A stretch of 39,295 nt of DNA from positions 1 through 39,295 of the forward strand of contig JAJYQN010000040.1 in the NCBI GenBank assembly GCA_021794595.1, read 5' to 3'. Below, piece after piece: positions 7,820-15,776 of this stretch. The notes under the pieces were generated by a model that did no database searches, had not been told where the DNA came from, and worked only from the letters and a program-made list of their open reading frames with translations. The position numbers and the translations under genes were made by a program. Source of the stretch: Pseudomonadota bacterium. Lineage in GTDB: Bacteria; Pseudomonadota; Gammaproteobacteria; Acidiferrobacterales; Acidiferrobacteraceae. Numbering within the stretch: the stretch's first letter is position 1; each line of letters starts with the position of its first letter.

Positions 7820-8133
7820 GTCGTGACTTTGCCAATTCAGGGGCAGGCTGTCAAATGAAGGGGAGAGTGCCTAGCTTAGGGTCTGCTTGCTAAGGCGGTG
7901 TGTCCTGAATGGTCGCCTGACCTACCCGGCTTCGCTATGATGGCGATGGGATTCGGCGTGGTTCTTTCTGAGGGGCTCTTGCAGTGTCGCTCGCGAGGTT
8001 CACGGGCTTTGGGGTCCGGACCGGCAGATCCGAGGCATGGTCTGCGCGCTGGGTGTTGGGTTTACGTGTGGGGGATTGGGGGCGGCCTTCCGGGGCTTTG
8101 GGTAGGGCGGACATGGGGGTTTAGGTGACGATC
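7820..8133. other. Intergenic region of 314 nt without a credible gene
   Basis: This region separates the divergently oriented reductase and tsaB genes. A 76-codon frame at 7898-8128 has no Shine-Dalgarno and an odd Gly/Trp-rich translation, and is not believed. A TATGAT at 7936-7941 could be a -10 for tsaB, but I see no matching -35. The right half is strikingly G-rich on the plus strand and holds G-quadruplex motifs (see 8092-8119). Confidence 0.5.
8092..8119 (+). other. Canonical G-quadruplex motif upstream of tsaB
   Basis: Runs GGGG, GGG, GGG and GGGGG are separated by loops of 4, 2 and 7 nt, fitting the G3+N1-7 rule. The motif lies on the coding strand, so it would also be present in a tsaB leader transcript, and it ends 14 nt before the chosen tsaB start. 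A looser set of four G-runs lies just upstream at 8051-8083 (loops 4, 9 and 3). Confidence 0.6.
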
Positions 8134-8790
8134 GTGAATATGTTGGCCATAGAGACCGCAACGCCGATCTTGTCGGTGGCGCTCGAGGTGGGCGGACGGG
8201 TGTTTGAGCGGCGCGTAGAGGATCCAGCGGCGCGTGCCGAGGGCGTGCTCGAGCTCTTGCAAGTATTGCTGAACGAGGCCGAGACCTCACTTGCCGCTCT
8301 GGATGCCATCGCCTTCGGACGGGGCCCTGGATCTTTTACTGGGTTGCGCGTGGCCGCGGCGATTGCCCAAGGACTTGCTTACGCCCAGGGCGTGCCGGTG
8401 GTGCCGATTTCATCTTTGGCGGCCTTGGCCCAGGAGGCGGCGGGCGATGACATTCTGGCGGCCATTGATGCCCGGCGCGACGAGATCTATTACGGATTTT
8501 TCACGCGCTCCAAGAATGGTTTGGTGGAACCGGTGGGAGCGGAGGCCCTAGGGCCTCCAGCCTTAGTACGGGTGCCTGAGGGCCGCGTCTATCGGGGAAT
8601 CGGCAGTGGTTTCGACCACTATCCGCAGGAGCTGCATGGGCGTCATGGTGTGTCCTACGATGCCCATAAGGCTCCCAGCGCGCGCGCCATCCTGAGACTC
8701 GCGCACGCGGCCATCGAACGCGGCGGCGGGGTCGCTGCGGCCCAGGCCTTGCCCATCTATTTGCGGGATAATGTAGCCCAGAGTGCGTGA
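8134..8790 (+). CDS. tsaB: tRNA threonylcarbamoyladenosine biosynthesis protein TsaB
   Basis: The 218-aa product belongs to the ASKHA-fold TsaB family, which with TsaD and TsaE makes the t6A37 modification of ANN-decoding tRNAs. The start MNMLAIETATPILSVAL and the central GRGPGSFTGLRVAAAIAQGLA are diagnostic, as is DARRDEIYY. GTG 8134 is chosen because it gives the usual TsaB N-terminus and has AGGTGA 5 nt upstream; GTG 8125 and ATG 8140 are alternatives. A G-quadruplex motif sits just before the ribosome-binding site. Confidence 0.92.
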   Translation: MNMLAIETATPILSVALEVGGRVFERRVEDPAARAEGVLELLQVLLNEAETSLAALDAIAFGRGPGSFTGLRVAAAIAQGLAYAQGVPVVPISSLAALAQEAAGDDILAAIDARRDEIYYGFFTRSKNGLVEPVGAEALGPPALVRVPEGRVYRGIGSGFDHYPQELHGRHGVSYDAHKAPSARAILRLAHAAIERGGGVAAAQALPIYLRDNVAQSA

Positions 8791-8797
8791 GCGCTTG

Positions 8798-8806
8798 TGT
8801 TAGTAT
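8798..8806 (+). promoter_or_regulatory. Extended -10 element before the MutS2-like gene
   Basis: TG at 8798-8799, one base, then TAGTAT at 8801-8806 form an extended -10. Transcription would begin near 8813, the ATG itself. No -35 and no Shine-Dalgarno are evident, so a leaderless mRNA is inferred. Confidence 0.35.
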
Positions 8807-8812
8807 TCGTCC

Positions 8813-10405
8813 ATGGAAGCTGATGTAGACGCAGTCGAATTTGGTGCAGTCCGCCGTTTGGTGGAACGTCTCACCGCCACGCCCTATGGGGCGGATGCCG
8901 CCCATGCCCTGGCGCCGGCCCCGGACCGGGACACCGCTTTGCAGATGCAGCGCGCCGTGACCGCCGCCCGAATGGCCATAGAGCAAGGGACCAGCGGCTT
9001 GGGGCGGGTCGCCGACGTCCGCGCGGCGCTGCGCCAAGCGGCCCAGACCGGGAGCGCCTTGGCAGGCACGGCACTTTCCCATATCGCCCAGTTTTTGCGC
9101 TTCGGTTTGGAGATGCAGGCCCTGGTGACGCGTTATAAGGACCTTTATCCCGGACCCCTGTCAGATCTTACGCCTCCTGCCTCTTTACTGGCGTCCATCG
9201 ACGGTATCGTTTTGCCCACCGGCCGAATTCGGGATACGGCGAGCCCTAAGCTTGCGGCCTTAGCGCTTCACGGAAAAGAGCAACAGCAGGCCGTGCAAGC
9301 GGTGTTAAAAAAGCGGCTCCTAGAATTGGGAATCAAGGAGCCGCACACCGAATCGATCGTGACCCACGGCGCCCGCCTCATTCTTAGTGTGAGCTCCGAG
9401 CACGCGGCCAAGGTCAAGGGTGTGCGCCGCGGACCGGCTGCTAATGGCCGGCTGCAGCTCGTCGAACCGCTGGAGGCCGTGGCGCTGAATAACCGCCTCG
9501 AGGCGAGTGCCGGCGAGCGTGATGCCGAAGAGCTTGCGGTGCGCCGGGCCCTGACCGCCGAGGTGCGGGTCGCGGCACCGCCCCTGGAGGTCCTGGTGGG
9601 GGCCCTGGCATGGATCGATCTGGCCTTTGCCGGGGGGCACTTGAGTGTTCATATGAATGCCAGCCCGCCGCGCTTGGAGGCGACACCCATACTGAGCTTG
9701 GTCGGGGCCTATCACCCGGCGATGTTGCTTGCGTTTGCCGATAAGCGCGGGCCCCAGCCGGTGCCTTTGTCCATCGCCCTCGATGCCTCATGCCCGATGT
9801 TGTTGATCACAGGGCCCAATACCGGCGGGAAGACCGTGGTGTTAAAGACCGTAGGCCTGCTTGTGACCATGGCCTACTGCGGCCTGCATGTGCCGACCGA
9901 AGGTGAGGCCGTCATCGGGAATTTCACGCGCCTTATCGTCGACATCGGGGACCGGCAGAGCCTGTTGCACCAGATCTCGACCTTCGCCGGCCATGTCGAG
10001 GTGTTAAAGCGTCTCTTAAGCGAAGCAGACGGCGACACCTTGGTGCTGATGGACGAATTGGGGACGGGCACGGACCCCGAGGAGGGCGCAGCCCTCGCTA
10101 TGGCGGTGCTTGACGAACTCGCGGGGCGCCAGGTGCGTGGGATCATTACCACCCACTTGAGCCCCCTTAAGGCCTATGCCGCAGACCACGCCCATCTGAC
10201 CAATGCCACGATGCATTTTGATGCCGAACGCCTCGTTCCGACCTACGAGTTGGAGATCGGAAAGAGCGGATCCTCACACGGTCTTACGATAGCCGAGCGG
10301 CGCGGTCTGCCGCCCACACTCCTTGATGCGGCGCGCTCGCATCTGGCGCGGATTGCATCCGGCGCGGCGCGCTCCGCCGAGGGCGGTCGGGGGAGCGAAC
10401 CGTAA
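8813..10405 (+). CDS. MutS2-like ATPase lacking the C-terminal Smr nuclease domain
   Basis: The 530-aa protein has a MutS lever/core region (about residues 1-310) and an ABC-type MutS ATPase domain: Walker A GPNTGGKT near 334, the STFAGHVEVLKRLL helix, Walker B LVLMDELGTGTDPEEG near 410 and the ITTHLSPLKAYA H-loop region. The family is the MutS2 type, which lacks the mismatch-recognition domain of MutS1. MutS2 acts in ribosome rescue or recombination control in other bacteria. Typical MutS2 is near 780 aa with KOW-like and Smr endonuclease domains at the end. Here the protein stops soon after the ATPase domain, and the following 100 nt before corB do not encode the missing part. The start ATG 8813 has no Shine-Dalgarno. 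Confidence 0.8.
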   Translation: MEADVDAVEFGAVRRLVERLTATPYGADAAHALAPAPDRDTALQMQRAVTAARMAIEQGTSGLGRVADVRAALRQAAQTGSALAGTALSHIAQFLRFGLEMQALVTRYKDLYPGPLSDLTPPASLLASIDGIVLPTGRIRDTASPKLAALALHGKEQQQAVQAVLKKRLLELGIKEPHTESIVTHGARLILSVSSEHAAKVKGVRRGPAANGRLQLVEPLEAVALNNRLEASAGERDAEELAVRRALTAEVRVAAPPLEVLVGALAWIDLAFAGGHLSVHMNASPPRLEATPILSLVGAYHPAMLLAFADKRGPQPVPLSIALDASCPMLLITGPNTGGKTVVLKTVGLLVTMAYCGLHVPTEGEAVIGNFTRLIVDIGDRQSLLHQISTFAGHVEVLKRLLSEADGDTLVLMDELGTGTDPEEGAALAMAVLDELAGRQVRGIITTHLSPLKAYAADHAHLTNATMHFDAERLVPTYELEIGKSGSSHGLTIAERRGLPPTLLDAARSHLARIASGAARSAEGGRGSEP

Positions 10406-10408
10406 TGT

Positions 10409-10436
10409 CAGGGGCAGGCCGGCCTTGAGGCCCCTG
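10409..10436. terminator. Possible bidirectional terminator hairpin
   Basis: CAGGGGC (10409-10415) pairs with GCCCCTG (10430-10436) around a 14-nt loop that itself contains GGCCGGCC. It lies between the converging MutS2-like and corB genes. There is no clear U-tract on the plus side, so efficiency is doubtful. Confidence 0.35.
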
Positions 10437-10447
10437 CCGCTTGTCTT

Positions 10448-10461
10448 GGGCCCCGGGGCCC
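10448..10461. repeat. 14-bp perfect GC palindrome
   Basis: GGGCCCCGGGGCCC is its own reverse complement. It lies 11 nt after the preceding hairpin in the same convergent intergenic space, so the two may act together to stop transcription or may bind a protein. Confidence 0.6.
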
Positions 10462-10506
10462 GTACCTTAAGCCCGGAACGGATCGCCCTAGAGGGGTGGT
10501 GGGGAA

Positions 10507-11793
10507 CTAGCCGTCGTTTTCCACAGACCGCGTCACGATGGTGTGCGGCATGATGCGCGCCACCTGGATCGCGGTTCCGCGCGTGCGCACGATTTCGACC
10601 AGATAGCCGTTTAAGAGGAGGCTCGTCCCCGGGGCCGGGATATCTTCGAGATACTCGGTGATGAGGCCGTTTAGGGTTTTCGGTCCATCGAGCGGCAATT
10701 GCCATCCCAAGGTGCGATTGATGTCGCGGATGCTGGTGCTGCCGTTGATGAGAAAGCTGCCGTCTGGCTGCTTAAAGATGTCGTCTTGCGTGCCGGGCGC
10801 CTGAGTCGTGAATTCTCCCACAATCTCTTCTAGGATCTCTTCTAGCGTCACGAGCCCCATGAGGTCGCCGTACTCATCGACGACGAGGCCTATGTGGCGC
10901 CGCGAGGTCTTGAAGTTGAGGAGTTGGGTCGCGAGCACCGTACCCTGCGGAATATAGTAGGGTTCCAGGACCGCCGCTTGCAGAGTGTCACGGGTGAGGC
11001 GGCCGGCGAGCGCCAAATGCAGGGCTCGGCGCACGTGCAGCATGCCAATCACGTTGTCCAGGCTTCCGCGAAAGACCGGCAGGCGCGTGTAATGGCTGCT
11101 GCCGAGGATCTCGAGAATCTCGTCCCAGTCGGCCTCGAGATCGATCCCTTCGACCTCGCGTCTTGGCACCATCACGTCTTCGACAGTACTCTTTTCGAGA
11201 TCGAGGATGCCAAGAAGCATGGATTGGTGGGCCTTGGGGATGAGGGTTCCCGCCTCCATGACCACGGCGCGCAATTCCTCGGTACTCAATTGGTCCGGGG
11301 TCTTCGGTTTTACCGAAATCCCGAAAAGCTGTAACAGGTGGTTTGCCAAGAAGTTGATCAAGGCCACGAGCGGGTAGAGGACGCGCAGCAGCGGAGTCAG
11401 GATATAGGCGGTACTGAAGGCCACGGGCTCGGGGTAGAGGGCGGCCAAGGTTTTGGGGGCCACCTCGGATATGATCAGGATCACGAGCGTCAGGATGCCT
11501 GTGACGAGCGCCAAGATCCCCGGGCCGTACAGCTTGACGGCCATGAGGGTGGCCACCGAGGAGGCGGCGATGTTCCCGAAATTGTTACCGAGAAGAACGA
11601 CTCCCAGGACCCGGTCGGGGCGGCGAAGCAGGCGCTGGGCCAGTCGTGCCCCTCTATGTCCGGACTCCGCCAAGTGTCGAACACGATAGCGGTTGACCGT
11701 CATGAGACCGATTTCAGCTGCGGAAAAAAAACCGGACAAGAAAATGAGAAACAGCAATACGCCAGCTAGCGTACCAAGGGGAACGTGGTCCAA
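10507..11793 (-). CDS. corB: CorB/YfjD-type CNNM family transporter (HlyC/CorC domain)
   Basis: The 428-aa product starts with a DUF21/CNNM membrane domain of three to four helices (residues of about 1-185, with FFSAAEIGLMTVNRYRV and ISEVAPKTLAALYPEPVA). Two CBS domains follow (about 200-330, with VEDVMVPRREV and GLVVDEYGDLMGLVTLEEILEEIVGE), then a CorC_HlyC transporter-associated domain (about 345-425). The family moves Mg2+ or Co2+, with CBS domains sensing Mg-ATP. The gene order ffh-ypjD-corB, with ffh divergent, is the same as in E. coli. It follows ypjD on the minus strand after a gap of about 150 nt. Confidence 0.88.
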   Translation of the reverse strand: MDHVPLGTLAGVLLFLIFLSGFFSAAEIGLMTVNRYRVRHLAESGHRGARLAQRLLRRPDRVLGVVLLGNNFGNIAASSVATLMAVKLYGPGILALVTGILTLVILIISEVAPKTLAALYPEPVAFSTAYILTPLLRVLYPLVALINFLANHLLQLFGISVKPKTPDQLSTEELRAVVMEAGTLIPKAHQSMLLGILDLEKSTVEDVMVPRREVEGIDLEADWDEILEILGSSHYTRLPVFRGSLDNVIGMLHVRRALHLALAGRLTRDTLQAAVLEPYYIPQGTVLATQLLNFKTSRRHIGLVVDEYGDLMGLVTLEEILEEIVGEFTTQAPGTQDDIFKQPDGSFLINGSTSIRDINRTLGWQLPLDGPKTLNGLITEYLEDIPAPGTSLLLNGYLVEIVRTRGTAIQVARIMPHTIVTRSVENDG

Positions 11794-11949
11794 GGGCTGA
11801 GGCGGCTCCTGAGAGATAAAGCGGAGACGCTAACACATGGCGCGAATTTTTTCGAGAAAGGGGCCGTGGACCGCGTTTTGGGGCTACGCTCTACGGCCCG
11901 GTTGAGGCGTGGTCGCACGAACGGGTGATTTCCCGAATCAGGCGCACAT

Positions 11950-12768
11950 CTAGCGCGCCAATACCAGCTTTAAGAGGAACTCGGCGCTCAGGTAGGCGAA
12001 CACCAGCAATACGAAGCCGCCCACCGTCCAGCGTACAGCATTGCGTCCGCGCCAGCCGAATTGGCGGCGTCCGATCAGGAGGATGGCGAACGCAAGCCAG
12101 GCGATCAGCGACAAGACGCTGTGGTGGGTAAACGGGAGCGGTGTGCCAAAGAGCTGGTCGGAAAAAAAGAAGCCGCTTATGAGCGTGAGTGTCAGGAGAA
12201 CGAATCCCACTCGGATCATTTCAAACATGAGGCTTTCCATGGTCTCCATGGGCGGGAAGGCTTGCATCAATTGCGCCGGTTGCCGGTGGCGGAGCCGGCT
12301 CTCCTGTATCCACAGCATGAGGCTTTGGACTACCGCGATACTGAGCAGGCTGTAGGCAAGGATCGAGATCACGACGTGGATGATGAGCCACGGATCCTGG
12401 GTCGAAGGCGGGGCGAGCCGCGCATGGATGGGCAGGAAGATCTGGGCCAAGGCGGCGAGCGCGGCACTGGGCATAATAAAGGTGCCTAAGCTTGCGATCG
12501 GCTTGCGCAACGACGTGGCCAGAAAAATCGCGGCGACGGCCCAGGCGTCTAGCGATAAGATGGTGCCGATACCGAGCGTAAGGCGTCCGTCCCGGTCGAC
12601 ATCGCCGGCTAAGAGGGCGCCCTGCAAAAGTACGGCTGCGGTACCAAAGAGCGCGGCCTCCCGCTGCTCGGGGTGTGTGTGCGACCGCGAGCCAAGGCCG
12701 CGCCAGTAATAGACTCCTGCGAGCCCATACAGGACGATGGCTATGATATGGAGGATGAGTTGTATCAT
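11950..12768 (-). CDS. ypjD: CcsA-type inner-membrane protein YpjD
   Basis: The 272-aa membrane protein has about eight helices and belongs to the CcsA/CcmC cytochrome c assembly superfamily (DPWLIIHVVISILAYSLLSIA, and the TFHH-like PLPFTHHSVLSLIAWLAFA). The WWD heme-handling motif is not evident, in line with the YpjD subgroup, whose function is unknown. ATG 12768 is preferred over ATG 12798 because it gives the usual MIQLILHIIAIVLYGLAG start directly at the first helix. It is divergent from ffh and upstream of corB. Confidence 0.82.
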   Translation of the reverse strand: MIQLILHIIAIVLYGLAGVYYWRGLGSRSHTHPEQREAALFGTAAVLLQGALLAGDVDRDGRLTLGIGTILSLDAWAVAAIFLATSLRKPIASLGTFIMPSAALAALAQIFLPIHARLAPPSTQDPWLIIHVVISILAYSLLSIAVVQSLMLWIQESRLRHRQPAQLMQAFPPMETMESLMFEMIRVGFVLLTLTLISGFFFSDQLFGTPLPFTHHSVLSLIAWLAFAILLIGRRQFGWRGRNAVRWTVGGFVLLVFAYLSAEFLLKLVLAR

Positions 12769-12875
12769 ATAGGGTTTCCGTCCCTGATCATGGCACACCC
12801 AATGATCTGCGAAAAGGCCTTATTGAGCGCCCGGCCCAGGGCGAGCGTGTTTATCGCTAACGAGGGGAAAGACGT

Positions 12876-14231
12876 ATGTTTGAGACGCTGACTAACCGTT
12901 TACAGGGGGCTATGCGTAGCCTGCGCGGCGAGAGCCGCCTGACCGAAAAGAATATGGGTGACGCCTTGCGCGAGGTGCGGATGGCGCTCCTCGAGGCCGA
13001 TGTCGCGCTCTCGACCACCAAGACCTTGATCGAGGCGATCCGGGTTAAGGCCTTGGGCCAAGAGGTCATGGAGAGCCTAAGTCCCGGGCAGGTAGTCATT
13101 AAGATCGTCTACGACACCCTGGTCGAAACCATGGGCGTGACCTGCGATCGCTTGAATCTGGCCGCAAGGCCCCCGGCGGTGGTGTTGTTGGCGGGCCTGC
13201 AAGGCTCGGGCAAGACCACCAGTGCCGCCAAGCTCGGACGCCTGCTAAAGGAGCGGGAGCGCAAAAAGGTCATGTTGGTGAGCGTCGATATCTATCGACC
13301 GGCGGCCATAGAGCAGCTGGAGCGGCTGGCAAGCGAGGTGGGGGTGTTGTTTTTTCCGAGTCGTCCGGACCAAAAACCGGAGGCCATTGCGCGCGCGGCC
13401 CTTGATCAAGCGAAACGGGAATCGGTCGACGTCCTGATCGTAGATACCGCAGGCCGCCTGCATGTCGATGCCGATATGATGGCCGAGGTGGGCGCCCTGC
13501 AGGCGGCCGTCAATCCTATCGAGACCTTGTTTGTCGTCGACAGCATGACAGGCCAGGATGCGGTCAATACCGCCAAGGCCTTTAACGAGGTGCTTACCCT
13601 CACCGGGGTCATCCTTACGAAGACCGACGGTGATGCCCGTGGAGGGGCGGCACTGTCCTTGCGATCGGTGATCGGGAAGCCGATCAAATTTTTAGGGGTT
13701 GGCGAAAAGACCGATGGCCTGGAACCCTTCCACCCCGAGCGCCTGGCCTCCCGGATCCTGGGGATGGGGGATGTTCTCACGCTCATCGAAGAGGCCGAGC
13801 GCAAGGTCGATCGCGAGAGCGCGGAACGATTAGCGCAGAAGTTTAAGAAGGGGAAGGGCTTTGATTTGGAGGATTTTCGGGAACAGATGGTACAGATGGA
13901 GCGCATGGGAGGGATGGCGAGCTTGCTCGATAAGCTTCCGGGCATGAGCGAGATCCCCACCGCGGCGCGCGAACAACTAAACAACCACGACACCAAGCGA
14001 CTGGTCGCGATCATCAATTCCATGACCCCCCACGAGCGGCGTTTCCCCGATGTGATTCGCGGGTCCCGTAAGCGCCGCATCGCCTCCGGCTCTGGAACCG
14101 GCGTACCCGAGGTGAATCGCTTGTTAAAGCAATTTGCCCAGGCGCAGCGTCTCATGAAGCAGATGGGTAAAGGTGGTATCCGGAAGATGATGGCGGGCAT
14201 GAAAGGGAAAATACCCGGCCTGCCGTTCTAG
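12876..14231 (+). CDS. ffh: Signal recognition particle protein Ffh
   Basis: The 451-aa SRP54 homologue is the GTPase that binds 4.5S RNA and signal peptides and delivers ribosomes to FtsY at the membrane. It shows the N-domain (MFETLTNRLQGAMRSLRG), G1 GLQGSGKTT at 107-115, the YRPAAIEQL insertion-box region, G3 DTAGR, G4 TKTDGDARGGAAL, then the methionine-rich M domain from about residue 325 (MVQMERMGGMASLLDKLPGM) with the RNA-binding SRKRRIASGSG segment. The C-terminal tail is rich in Met, Lys and Gly. AGGGGAAAG lies upstream of the ATG. It is divergent from ypjD. Confidence 0.97.
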   Translation: MFETLTNRLQGAMRSLRGESRLTEKNMGDALREVRMALLEADVALSTTKTLIEAIRVKALGQEVMESLSPGQVVIKIVYDTLVETMGVTCDRLNLAARPPAVVLLAGLQGSGKTTSAAKLGRLLKERERKKVMLVSVDIYRPAAIEQLERLASEVGVLFFPSRPDQKPEAIARAALDQAKRESVDVLIVDTAGRLHVDADMMAEVGALQAAVNPIETLFVVDSMTGQDAVNTAKAFNEVLTLTGVILTKTDGDARGGAALSLRSVIGKPIKFLGVGEKTDGLEPFHPERLASRILGMGDVLTLIEEAERKVDRESAERLAQKFKKGKGFDLEDFREQMVQMERMGGMASLLDKLPGMSEIPTAAREQLNNHDTKRLVAIINSMTPHERRFPDVIRGSRKRRIASGSGTGVPEVNRLLKQFAQAQRLMKQMGKGGIRKMMAGMKGKIPGLPF

Positions 14232-14369
14232 AGGGAGGCGATGGCGCGTCCTTGGTGAGGATGAGGCCCCGTTACGGCGGTCTTCCGACCGATTCCCCGA
14301 CCGTTCGCCGAGGCCGGAGGGGGGCGGTTCCGTTCGTCGCCTGAGCGCTTGCCGAACTCAAGCGCCCGT

Positions 14370-14398
14370 TTTATAGTCGTATCCGCACTTTTTATAAT
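14370..14398 (+). promoter_or_regulatory. Promoter of rsd/algQ
   Basis: TTTATA (14370-14375) and a perfect TATAAT (14393-14398) are 17 nt apart. Transcription would start near 14405, leaving a leader of about 24 nt that contains the GAGGAGA ribosome-binding site. Confidence 0.65.
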
Positions 14399-14428
14399 AA
14401 CCAAATTAGGATGTGAGGAGATAAGGGT

Positions 14429-14899
14429 ATGACGACAGTAACGGTTTCTCCCACGGAGAGCCTCGAGAGGCGGTCGACCAGCCGCGAGGCCGTCGGGCGC
14501 CTGCTTTTGGAGCGCCGCGATATGCTGGTGTTGTTTTGCCGCGTCGCCGGACTCGATCCCTTCCCTCATAACGCCAAGGTTCAGGAGGTCTTGCAGGAAT
14601 TTTGCCAGGTCCTCGTGGACTACGTCGCCGCGGCCCATTTTTCCTTATACGAACGTATCGTGAATGGAACTGAACGGCGCACGGCCGTGGTGGCCTTGGC
14701 CCACGATCTTTATCCCCAGATCGAGATGTGCACCGAGACCGCGATTGTCTTCAACGATAAGTATGATTGCGCGGATCAGTGCCAAGACATCGCTCATCTG
14801 CATGCCGACCTCTCCGAACTCGGTGAGGCCTTGGCCACCCGGATCGAGCTTGAGGATCGCCTCATTGCCGCCCTTACGGGCGGCCGAAAAGCCTCGTAA
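14429..14899 (+). CDS. rsd: Rsd/AlgQ family anti-sigma70 regulator
   Basis: The 156-aa helical protein has the family pattern: ERRDMLVLFCRVAGLDPF, LQEFCQVLVDYVAAAHFSLYERI and a YPQIEMCTETAIVFNDKYD segment. Rsd binds domain 4 of sigma70 and shifts RNA polymerase toward alternative sigma factors; AlgQ in Pseudomonas controls alginate and other genes. The length matches Rsd (158 aa) and AlgQ (160 aa). It is transcribed alone from its own TATAAT promoter. Its last 26 nt overlap the 3' end of the convergent synthase-like gene. Confidence 0.88.
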   Translation: MTTVTVSPTESLERRSTSREAVGRLLLERRDMLVLFCRVAGLDPFPHNAKVQEVLQEFCQVLVDYVAAAHFSLYERIVNGTERRTAVVALAHDLYPQIEMCTETAIVFNDKYDCADQCQDIAHLHADLSELGEALATRIELEDRLIAALTGGRKAS

Positions 14900-15719
14900 G
14901 CACAAGGCACCGCCAGGCCGTAGTCCACAGGCGTCTTTGCGGGAGAAGAACCTGCGCTTGAAGGAGCGTATCCCGGCTGCCTGCCAGTTCCGAGAGCAGA
15001 GTGCGTCCCAGGCGTGCCAATACGATATGCGAGTAGAGGGCGCGCTGGCGGACCGTGGGCCAAAGCATGAAGGCCTGTTCGTAGTGGCTTAGCGCGGTCT
15101 CGTAGAGGGCGGCGACGGCGCCGTGAAAGGTGTCTGCGGCGCAGGCCTTTTTCGGTCCCGTGTCCCGTTCGGCGCCTACGGGCACCGACCCAAGTGCCAT
15201 AAGGCTTGAAAGCTCCTCCGGACGCCGTCGAAAGGTGAGACCGATGTATTGCAGGCGTTCGGTCAGACCCCAGGCGAGCGCGACTGTGGTCGCAAAGTGG
15301 GCGCATGCGGCCCCGTTTGCCCCTTGGACCTCGGCTGCGAGCCGCAGCGGACCGCCCCATTCGCCGGCGAGCAGATCGAGAAACGCGGCCGCGGGAAAGC
15401 GCCCCGCATAGTGGCCTTCGCGCTCTGCGCAGGTGATGACCTGCGCCAAATCCGGGTGACTGAAGAGAGTGGGGGGCAGGTTTTCGGCCAGAGCCCGTGC
15501 CAGCGGGTGTTGGGCGGACCCGCGCTGGGCCCGGGCTAGTTCCTGTTGCCAATAGCCCAATTTGAGAAGGCGAATGTCCGAGCTCCGGGACTGGTTCAGG
15601 ATGGCCTGGATCTCGTCTGTGTAGGCGTAGAGGGCGCTGACCGCGCCGCGAGTCGCGAGGGCGCTAAAGCGGGCGCTGTACCGAAGGGGCGACAGCGCGC
15701 CGCTCTCGCCCGCTCCCAC
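14874..15719 (-). CDS. Squalene/phytoene-synthase-like protein with degenerate active site
   Basis: The 281-aa protein follows the trans-isoprenyl synthase (head-to-head) fold: a SALYAYTDEI start helix, LGYWQQELARAQRGSAQHPLARAL, and HYAGRFPAAAFLDLLAG. The first Asp-rich motif is reduced to DEIQAI. The second, normally LRDVxED, is replaced by a stretch lacking aspartate (YIGLTFRRRPEEL). Catalysis is therefore doubtful, and it may resemble the NDUFAF6-type non-catalytic branch. The only standard start in the frame is GTG 15719, yet the reading frame continues upstream to 15777 with family-like residues (LSASDLV), so initiation may use a rare codon. It lies just after fdxA, probably as an operon, and overlaps rsd by 26 nt. 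Confidence 0.7.
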   Translation of the reverse strand: MGAGESGALSPLRYSARFSALATRGAVSALYAYTDEIQAILNQSRSSDIRLLKLGYWQQELARAQRGSAQHPLARALAENLPPTLFSHPDLAQVITCAEREGHYAGRFPAAAFLDLLAGEWGGPLRLAAEVQGANGAACAHFATTVALAWGLTERLQYIGLTFRRRPEELSSLMALGSVPVGAERDTGPKKACAADTFHGAVAALYETALSHYEQAFMLWPTVRQRALYSHIVLARLGRTLLSELAGSRDTLLQAQVLLPQRRLWTTAWRCLVLTRLFGRP

Positions 15720-15776
15720 AAGATCGCTCGCCGACAGGGCCGGGCGCTCGCGCTTTAGGATGGGGTGCCCCCCGCG

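Noticed and set aside
7898-8128. 76-codon frame upstream of tsaB
   Set aside because: No ribosome-binding site and an odd composition caused by the G-rich stretch; it overlaps the tsaB ribosome-binding region.
13406-14200. 264-codon frame on the minus strand
   Set aside because: Antisense shadow of ffh.
14794-15552. 252-codon frame on the minus strand overlapping the synthase-like gene
   Set aside because: Low-complexity Arg/Pro/Gly-rich translation typical of a shifted frame in G+C-rich DNA.
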